Shown here one piece after another: positions 53,999 to 61,309 of a stretch of DNA of 64,000 nucleotides (position 1 is its first letter; the number at the start of each line of letters is the position of its first letter). The stretch is from NCBI RefSeq assembly GCF_000269965.1, contig NC_017219.1:1364001-1428000 (forward strand), read 5' to 3'. The stretch comes from Bifidobacterium longum subsp. infantis ATCC 15697 = JCM 1222 = DSM 20088 (GTDB taxonomy: Bacteria; Actinomycetota; Actinomycetes; Actinomycetales; Bifidobacteriaceae). Both the position numbers and the translations under genes were made by a program. The notes beneath the pieces were generated by a model. It was not told where the DNA came from, did no database searches, and saw only the letters and a list, made by a program, of their open reading frames with translations.

Positions 53999-54318
53999 TC
54001 AGTAGGAGCCGGATGTGGCGGATAGGACGTCCGCGTCCCCTGGACGGTCGTTCTTCCAGATCATCCACAGGACGAGCCCGACCAGGGGATGGAGAAGCCG
54101 AGGACGGCCCAGCCGAAAAGGCCTGTGTCGGAGGAGTTCCTCCCGTAGGATGCCGTCGGCTGCGGGTATGCGGGTTGTGTGGGCGTCGCGTAGTTCGGCG
54201 GAGCCCATCCGGATTGCCGGGCATATCCGGGCTGCGACCGCGCGTAGGCGGGCCACGTCGGCTGGACCGGCTGGCATGCCGTCGGCGCGACCCTTATGCA
54301 ACGGTCCGACGGGATCAT
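53999..54318 (-). pseudogene. Proline-rich membrane protein, single-base frameshift
   Basis: One minus-strand frame gives a Pro/Tyr/Gln-rich N-terminus (PAYARSQPGYARQSGWAPPN) leading to LFGWAVLGFSIP. The next frame continues LVGLVLWMIWKNDRPGDADV and stops at 53999. The two join within a CCCC run near 54085, so one missing C explains the break. It could be a sequencing error, phase variation in a homopolymer, or a true pseudogene. Resembles small actinobacterial membrane proteins with zinc-less N-terminal linkers. Confidence 0.6.
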
Positions 54319-54989
54319 GCGTCATGTCGTTCCATGAGGGAGGCGAGCAGGTTCAGGCCGATGCCCATGCCCGTCAGCGTCGCGCCCGTGCGCTCCATGC
54401 CGGGATGCCCGAGCATGAACATGCCGATCGGCAGGAGCGTGCCGCCCGCGAAGGACAGGGCCGGGAACACGGGGGAGGGGGCGCATTCCACGTCCGTATA
54501 GTCGCGGACGGCTTTCTCCAATTCGAGCATCCGCCCGTGCGCGTCACGCCATGCGTCGGGATCGGCGGGCGGGTACAGGCGTGCCGCGAGCTCGCATCTG
54601 ACCCTCAGACGGGTCATCTGGCCGGCCGTCGCGGACGTGCATGGGCGGGCGAGCGCGTCCTCCATGACCTTGAGCGCGTCCCGGGCGAGGATGAGCGCGG
54701 CGTGCTCACGCCAATCCACGTCGACGGATGTTGCGACGGGCATCCCATGTCGTCCGCCATGCCAGGGGCGGAACGCCTTGGAGGGGATGCGTGCCCCGAC
54801 GCCTTCCGCATGCCTGTGGACGAGGAATCCGGGATGGCATGCGGTCAGCGTGTCGCCGCATGGGGCCGTCCACATGTGGGGGCCCGTGTTTCGCCATCCG
54901 GCGAGACGCAGCCGGAACGCCATGCCGCGGATTGGGTCGGTGCCGCGCCAATGCCAGGCGCCCGGGTCGATGAGTTCGAGTTCGGTCAT
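54315..54989 (-). CDS. Hypothetical protein with membrane C-terminus
   Basis: 224 residues from MTELELIDPG. The N-terminal half is Trp/Arg-rich (WHWRGTDPIRGMAFRLRL) and shows HRHAEGVGARIP. A helical stretch follows with KVMEDALARP, and a C-terminal hydrophobic region (FPALSFAGGTLLPIGMFMLG; TLTGMGIGLNLLASLM) suggests two membrane helices. No family recognised. Weak ribosome site; an upstream in-frame ATG at 54998 is possible. Confidence 0.6.
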   Translation of the reverse strand: MTELELIDPGAWHWRGTDPIRGMAFRLRLAGWRNTGPHMWTAPCGDTLTACHPGFLVHRHAEGVGARIPSKAFRPWHGGRHGMPVATSVDVDWREHAALILARDALKVMEDALARPCTSATAGQMTRLRVRCELAARLYPPADPDAWRDAHGRMLELEKAVRDYTDVECAPSPVFPALSFAGGTLLPIGMFMLGHPGMERTGATLTGMGIGLNLLASLMERHDA

Positions 54990-55021
54990 GCCGCCCATGA
55001 TGGTGGTCCCCCGCGACGCGG

Positions 55022-55423
55022 TCAGCGGAACTGGTCCGTCCACACCGTGTACGCCTGCCATGCGATCAGGCCCGTCAGGGCGAGGGTCGCCGTCCAGAAC
55101 ACGCTTCCGGCCGGATCGCGCATGGCGATCATGATGAGCCGGAACACGAGGGCGGGCGTGAGCATGAGCGTCAGCGCGACCGTATGGAAACGTCCCATGT
55201 CGTCCTGTTCGAACGCGAAGCCGGCGTACCATTCCAGGACGAACGACGGCAGTGTGCAGAAGGCGAGGATGCCGGCCGCCCACTGCCATGCGTCGGGTAT
55301 GGGCCGGATGCCCGTCTGGTCGAGGTAGAGGGGGATGGGGGCGGCCAGGAGCCCAAGATGCCATAGCCAGTAGGCTCCCGGGTGTGAGAAGCCGCGATGG
55401 TTTTCGTATTCGTTTCCCGTCAT
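55022..55423 (-). CDS. Four-helix membrane protein
   Basis: 133 residues; hydrophobic helices at ~16-32 (AYWLWHLGLLAAPIPLYL), ~47-66 (WAAGILAFCTLPSFVLEWYA), ~80-98 (VALTLMLTPALVFRLIMI) and ~109-127. No recognised family. GCATAC 8 nt upstream of the start. Translationally coupled to the upstream gene by ATGA. Confidence 0.7.
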   Translation of the reverse strand: MTGNEYENHRGFSHPGAYWLWHLGLLAAPIPLYLDQTGIRPIPDAWQWAAGILAFCTLPSFVLEWYAGFAFEQDDMGRFHTVALTLMLTPALVFRLIMIAMRDPAGSVFWTATLALTGLIAWQAYTVWTDQFR

Positions 55424-55743
55424 GCGTGCGGGTATGCGTCCGCCTGTCCCTTCCCCTGCTTGTCTCTGGGATGGCGTTTCAGGCCGCGTCGCATGCCCCG
55501 GATCAGGAGGATGAGGATGATGGCGTAGATGACGACGGTCTGGTCGGCGACCGTGCCGCCCTCGAACATGACCTTCCATACGACGGTCAGGGACGGGGTG
55601 AGGGGGAGCAGGAGGAGGGCGGCGAGCAGGCGCGTCCATACGATGCGGCCGCGGACGGACATGGTCCATGCGCCGATCCGGCGGGGGAGGCGTTTCAGCC
55701 ACGCCCACAGGCGGGCGGGCGTGTGTTTCAGCCGATCGAGCAT
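55420..55743 (-). CDS. Small membrane protein
   Basis: 107 residues, basic N-terminus, helices at ~35-55 (VWTRLLAALLLLPLTPSLTVV) and ~68-85 (TVVIYAIILILLIRG), basic tail. Start motif GCATAC with an 11-nt spacer. Part of a leftward set running from the exonuclease gene. Confidence 0.65.
   Translation of the reverse strand: MLDRLKHTPARLWAWLKRLPRRIGAWTMSVRGRIVWTRLLAALLLLPLTPSLTVVWKVMFEGGTVADQTVVIYAIILILLIRGMRRGLKRHPRDKQGKGQADAYPHA
55424..55437 (-). promoter_or_regulatory. Start-associated GCATAC motif
   Basis: GACGCATAC with an 8-nt spacer (CCGCACGC) to ATG 55423. Confidence 0.6.
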
Positions 55744-56285
55744 ATGAGCCCCCGGTATGCGTGCGCGTAGCGGAGCGTGTCGGCCAGGCAGTGCATGACC
55801 CGATGGTCGGTGGACGGTTCCATGCCGGGCAGGGCCGCGGGGTTCCACATGCGGACCGCCTCGCAGACGGCGCTGATGTCCAGGGACCGGTGGGAGCAGC
55901 CGTCGAGGACGCCGGGCATCCAGCTGTCGAGCATGTCCCGGTCGAAGCGGACGGTGCTGCCGGCGGGCAGGAGGCGGACCCCCTGGCCGAGGTGTCGGAC
56001 CACGTAGTCGCGTGCGGACAGGGCGGCGGCGAACATGTTGGGGGCGCTCGGGTGCGCGCATTCGGCGAGCAGCCCGTTGGGCCCGTGCATGCTCTGGATG
56101 AATTCGGACGGTTTGCCTTCCCAGTGGACGGTCGTGTGGAACCCGTCGTCCACCGGCTTCAGGTCGGGGCCGGTGGCGATCATGCCGATCTCGAGGATGG
56201 GATCCTTGCGCGGGTCGAGGCCCGTGGTCTCCGTGTCCACCCACAGGAGGCGGACCGGCTTGTCATCATTGTCGTGTGTGCTCAT
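55728..56285 (-). CDS. DEDDh exonuclease (oligoribonuclease-like)
   Basis: 185 residues. Exonuclease motif I WVDTETTGLDP (~15-25) with the D-x-E pair, ILEIGMIATG after it, motif II-like SMHGPNGL, and a later HRSLDISAV and the DEDDh His/Asp in DHRVMHCLADT (~158-168). This is the RNase T/Orn fold; the substrate could be short RNA or DNA. A GCATAC is 8 nt before the start. The gene end overlaps the start of the 55743 gene by 16 nt. Confidence 0.85.
   Translation of the reverse strand: MSTHDNDDKPVRLLWVDTETTGLDPRKDPILEIGMIATGPDLKPVDDGFHTTVHWEGKPSEFIQSMHGPNGLLAECAHPSAPNMFAAALSARDYVVRHLGQGVRLLPAGSTVRFDRDMLDSWMPGVLDGCSHRSLDISAVCEAVRMWNPAALPGMEPSTDHRVMHCLADTLRYAHAYRGLICSIG
55744..55760 (-). promoter_or_regulatory. 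Start-associated GCATAC motif
   Basis: GCATAC (minus, 55755-55760), 11-nt spacer to ATG 55743. It lies inside the 3' end of the exonuclease gene. Confidence 0.5.
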
Positions 56286-56299
56286 GCCCCCGGGTATGC
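56286..56299 (-). promoter_or_regulatory. Start-associated GCATAC motif
   Basis: GACGCATAC, spacer CCGGGGGC, ATG 56285. Confidence 0.6.
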
Positions 56300-56300
56300 G

Positions 56301-56876
56301 TCACGCATTCCACGGGTCCGGGTTCCACGGGAGGATGCGCGCCGGAGGCTCGGGCATGGGCGTCGCGGAATCGGGCTCGGGGAGGGGGTCGGCCGGGCCG
56401 GCGGGGAACAGGTTCATGTCGAGCACGTCCATGGTGACGCCGAGCGTGGCCGCCATGGCGCGCATCCTCCCGTAGCTCATGGAGGCCGGGTCCAATGCGC
56501 CGCGCTCGTACTGTCCGATCCTCGATCCGGTGGTGCCGAGCGCCCGGCCCAGCCCCTCCTGGGTGAGGCCGGCCCCCAGCCGCAATGGTCGGAGGCCGAT
56601 GAGGAGCGAGGCGACGAGGCGCGCCGCCGCCCGCGGGTCGTCGGGAAGGGACCGGGAGGCGTGTCCTGCAGGCGCGCCGCCGTTCCTGGCATGCGTACGG
56701 GCCGTCCATCCGGGGCCGGCCTCGACGTATGGGCAGTCGGGCGGGTTCGACGGGTTGTCGGCCCGGAGGCGGGGCATGGCGTCCCCGTATTCGGGGTAGG
56801 CCCGCGGCCCGTCCACGTGCAGCCCGTATCCCCTGAGCAGGGAGGCGAGCCCTTCCAGCCTGTCCTTGTCTTCCAT
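56301..56876 (-). CDS. HTH XRE-family regulator 2
   Basis: 191 residues from MEDKDRLE, ribosome site GGAAAGGAG. The HTH lies at about 98-150: LRLGAGLTQEGLGRALGTTG, then SRIGQYERGA with a final helix ATLGVTMDVL. The N-terminal 80 residues are hydrophilic and unassigned. Like regulator 1 it begins MED, has the HTH in the C-terminal half, and sits next to an octamer block; here the nine-iteron array separates them. It is probably an autoregulated repressor or replication/partition factor. Confidence 0.8.
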   Translation of the reverse strand: MEDKDRLEGLASLLRGYGLHVDGPRAYPEYGDAMPRLRADNPSNPPDCPYVEAGPGWTARTHARNGGAPAGHASRSLPDDPRAAARLVASLLIGLRPLRLGAGLTQEGLGRALGTTGSRIGQYERGALDPASMSYGRMRAMAATLGVTMDVLDMNLFPAGPADPLPEPDSATPMPEPPARILPWNPDPWNA

Positions 56877-56923
56877 CGCGGGACTCCTTTCCCTCCGGAG
56901 CATACGGGCCGGGGGCGACGCCG

Positions 56924-57286
56924 ACAGTACACAGACGGACTGTTTTGCGCGAAAACAGTTCGTCTGTGTACTGTCGGCATGCGGGGGCTTCCTGTCGGAC
57001 AGTCCGTCTGTGTACTGTTTTCACGCGAAACAGTCCGTGTATGTACTGTCGGCGACTCTCCTCCGTGGAGGCCACGGCCGCATGGACAGTCCGTCTGTGT
57101 ACTGAAATCGTCGAAAACAGTCCGTCTGTGTACTGTCGGCCGCCCCTCGTCATGCCCGCCGGGGTCATGGATCCCCCCGTATCAGGGTCGGAAGGGTCCG
57201 AAAAACAGTCCGTCAATGTACTGTTTTCGCGCGAAACAGTCCGTGTATGTACTGAAATATCCGAAAACAGTCCGTCAGTGTACTGT
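56924..57286. repeat. Nine-copy 20-bp iteron array
   Basis: Consensus ACAGTCCGTCTGTGTACTGT, with ACAGT/ACTGT as inverted ends. Copies begin at 56924 (inverted), 56955, 56999, 57030, 57086, 57117, 57205, 57236 and 57267; five of the eight successive intervals are exactly 31 bp. The spacers themselves are palindromic (TTTTCGCGCGAAA). This fits an iteron or centromere-like site bound by one protein on one DNA face. Located between the HTH gene and block C, upstream of the helicase gene. Confidence 0.9.
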
Positions 57287-57297
57287 TTTCGCGCCGA

Positions 57298-58987
<1,690 letters not shown>

Positions 58988-59011
58988 CCGGGATCGAAAA
59001 CCCTGTCGGAA

Positions 59012-59173
59012 GTGGACACACTGCTCGAATACGCGACGGATCGCGAACTGGACATCCTCAAGGAGCGTCCATGGAAGGCATCCCACATGGTCGACGAGGC
59101 TCGCCGCCTATTGGGACGCCCGTGCGGCGCGGATCCGACGGATCCGGATCGGATCCGCGCCCTGTCCGGATGA
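59012..59173 (+). CDS. Possible small protein downstream of the helicase
   Basis: A 53-residue frame from GTG (VDTLLEYATDRELDILK... to RIRALSG). Codon use is like its neighbours and the product is helical and acidic. No ribosome site is convincing; an earlier CTG at 59003 is also in frame. The gene would end 4 nt before the stop of the convergent surface-protein fragment. Doubtful. Confidence 0.35.
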   Translation: MDTLLEYATDRELDILKERPWKASHMVDEARRLLGRPCGADPTDPDRIRALSG

Positions 59174-59177
59174 TGGT

Positions 59178-59577
59178 CTAACGCCGGCGCGTCCCGTGCC
59201 TGCGCCTGTTGCGGATCATGGCTCCCGCGGCAAGCAGGCCTGCGGCGAGCATCGCGTACGCCGCCGGCATGGGATCGTCCGGGCGGCCTCCGGTGAACGG
59301 GAGCGTCGTCAACGGGGTGACCGTGTTGCGGAACACGGGGGCCGTGGCCGTCCCGTCGTAGGTGACGGTGGCGGCCAGCCGCCCGTCGTCGGCGTCGGCG
59401 ATGGTGACGCGCGCCCGGTGGACGGTCGTGTCCGCCTTGCAGGTGGGGCCGCACGTGTCCTTCTCCACGATCAGGTAGTCGCGGGACACGGATTGCCTCC
59501 CGTCGAGATCCTTGGCCGTGAACCGGATCGGTTGGAACGTGATGCTCCCGTCCGCTCCCTCGCCCATTACCATGTTT
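59178..59577 (-). pseudogene. Pilin-like surface protein C-terminus, cut by IS110
   Basis: About 130 residues remain. An FctA/Spy0128-like isopeptide domain is suggested by ITFQPIRFTAKDLDG, VSRDYLIVEKDTC and APVFRNTVTP, ending in LPFTGG, a hydrophobic helix and RNRRRHGTRRR. So this is an LPxTG pilus-type subunit, unlike the LAxTG proteins elsewhere. Upstream homology stops at about 59577 where IS110 begins. The 5' part was not found in the window. Confidence 0.7.
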
Positions 59578-59599
59578 GGTAGGCCCCGATGGTCGGGGC

Positions 59600-59815
59600 C
59601 GGGTCGCCGGTTCCGGTATGACTTTCCTGCCCTGTCGTCGATGATCCGGGGGGTGTTGTCGCCGGGAACGGGGACGCCCGATGACCGCTGATAGGAACCA
59701 GGCCGGCTACACGGACGCTTCAGGGGCGCATGGCGCAGGTCTCGTCGTAATGTGGGTGCGGCGCGGGCGTCCGGACTCCTCCGAGCCCGCGGCGACCGGA
59801 AAACCTTCATGACGG
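59600..59815 (+). ncRNA. Candidate bridge RNA of the IS110 element
   Basis: In IS110-group elements the 5' non-coding region encodes the bispecific bridge RNA. This interval contains hairpins, for example GGCCCC...GGGGCC near 59582-59602 and CCGGGAACGGGG. No direct evidence; position by family. Confidence 0.3.
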
Positions 59816-59823
59816 GAGGAACG

Positions 59824-61026
59824 ATGATGACCCCGGACGACATCGACGTGTGGGTCGGCCTGGACGTGGGCAAGAGCGCGCACCACGCGCACGCCCTCGA
59901 CCATGACGGGAACACCCTGTACGACAAGCCGTTGAAACAGGACGAGAAGGCCATCCGCACGATGCTGGGCAAGCTCTCCAAGCATGGCCGTGTGCTGCTG
60001 GTCGTGGACCAGCCCAACACCATCGGCTCCCTGCCCCTGACGGTGGCGCGGAACATGGGGATCGCGGTTGCCTACCTTCCCGGCACGGCCATGCGCAGGA
60101 CCGCGCAGCTGCTGCCCGGGGACGCGAAGACCGACCGCAGGGACGCGCATGTGATCGCGTGGGCCGCGCTCAAGCTGCCCGAGACGCTCAGGGACGCGGG
60201 CCCGGATGACGAGACCCTCGCCGCCCTGAAGCTGCTCGCCGGCCACGACGAGGACCTCGCCCACGAATCCACCCGCCACGTCAACCGCCTGCGGAGCCTG
60301 CTGCTGCAGACCCACCCCGCGTTCGAACGCGCGCTCAAGGGCGAGAGAATCACGCGCGACGCGACGCTCGCGCTGCTCGAACGATACGGCGGGCCCATGG
60401 GCGTGAAACGGGCCGGGATCGAGGACGTGAAGGACTGGGCCAAGTCCAACGGGCTTCGCGCCGGCCGCATCATCGACGACATGTTCAAGGCGATCGGCGA
60501 GCAGACCGTCACCGTGCCCGGCACCCTCATGGCCGAGACCATCATCCCCTCCATCGCCCGCGACATCAAGACGATCAGGGACCGGCGGCGCGAGGTCGGC
60601 CGCCAGGTCGAGAAGCTCCTGGAGGACCACCCTCTTCTCACGGTCCCGGCGTCGATGCCCGGGATAGGCGTCAGGACCGCAAGCAACATCCTGCTCGGCA
60701 TCGGCGGCGACATCGCCAACTTCAAATCGTCCGCCCATCTGGCCGCCTACGCGGGCATATCGCCCGTCACCGGCCAATCCGGCACCAGCATCAAAGGCGA
60801 ACGGCCCTCCAGGCGGGGCAACAAACGCCTCAAGAACGCGCTGTGGCAGACCGCGTTCGTCGCATCCACCAAACACCCGCCCTCCGTGGCCTATTACAAG
60901 CGCAAACGCGAACAGGGCAAACACCACAACGCCGCCATCATCTGCCTCGCGCGTCGGCGCTGCGACGTGATCTACAGCATGCTCAAAAACGGAACCCTCT
61001 ACCAGGAACCAGCCCTCGTAGCCTGA
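59824..61026 (+). CDS. IS110-family transposase
   Basis: 400 residues, ribosome site GGGAGG. RuvC-like N-terminal domain: D14 (GLDVGK), D62 (VVDQPN, where many members have Glu), D104 and D107 (KTDRRDAH). C-terminal transposase_20-type domain with PGIGVRTASNILLGIGG and the nucleophilic serine region VTGQSGTSIKGE (S319 or nearby). Complete, so probably active. Confidence 0.92.
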   Translation: MMTPDDIDVWVGLDVGKSAHHAHALDHDGNTLYDKPLKQDEKAIRTMLGKLSKHGRVLLVVDQPNTIGSLPLTVARNMGIAVAYLPGTAMRRTAQLLPGDAKTDRRDAHVIAWAALKLPETLRDAGPDDETLAALKLLAGHDEDLAHESTRHVNRLRSLLLQTHPAFERALKGERITRDATLALLERYGGPMGVKRAGIEDVKDWAKSNGLRAGRIIDDMFKAIGEQTVTVPGTLMAETIIPSIARDIKTIRDRRREVGRQVEKLLEDHPLLTVPASMPGIGVRTASNILLGIGGDIANFKSSAHLAAYAGISPVTGQSGTSIKGERPSRRGNKRLKNALWQTAFVASTKHPPSVAYYKRKREQGKHHNAAIICLARRRCDVIYSMLKNGTLYQEPALVA

Positions 61027-61294
61027 ACCGGGCCACACGGGAAAGGACGCCGGACGCCACCGGCAGGGCGAAGCGCGCCCACGACAGCCAACCGGAATCC
61101 CGACACGTCAACTCCCCAAGGAGTTGACAAAAACATAGGAACACCCCCTGATCGGATGAAACCTGGCGGGTCCTAGTGAACGTTGCAACCGCCACTGGAA
61201 CCCGCCCCAACCTCAAAAGCATCGGGGGGGCCTCCCGCGCCATCACTGTTCGCAAGGGGCCGCTATGCGGGAATCCGGAAAGGCCATGGGCCGC

Positions 61295-61309
61295 GCATAG
61301 GCGCGCCGC
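61295..61309 (+). promoter_or_regulatory. Start-associated GCATAG motif
   Basis: GCGCATAG, 9-nt spacer GCGCGCCGC, ATG 61310. Confidence 0.6.

Larger units (their letters stand above)
59580..61230 (+). mobile_element. IS110-family insertion sequence
   Basis: Transposase at 59824-61026, with ~240 bp of non-coding DNA on its left and ~200 bp on its right. IS110 elements lack long terminal inverted repeats, so edges are approximate: the left from the end of pilin homology, the right before the start motif of the VirB4 gene. Confidence 0.75.

Noticed and set aside
56924..57286. CRISPR array
   Set aside because: Repeats are 20 bp with spacers that are short and palindromic or of irregular length; no cas genes. 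Fits iterons.
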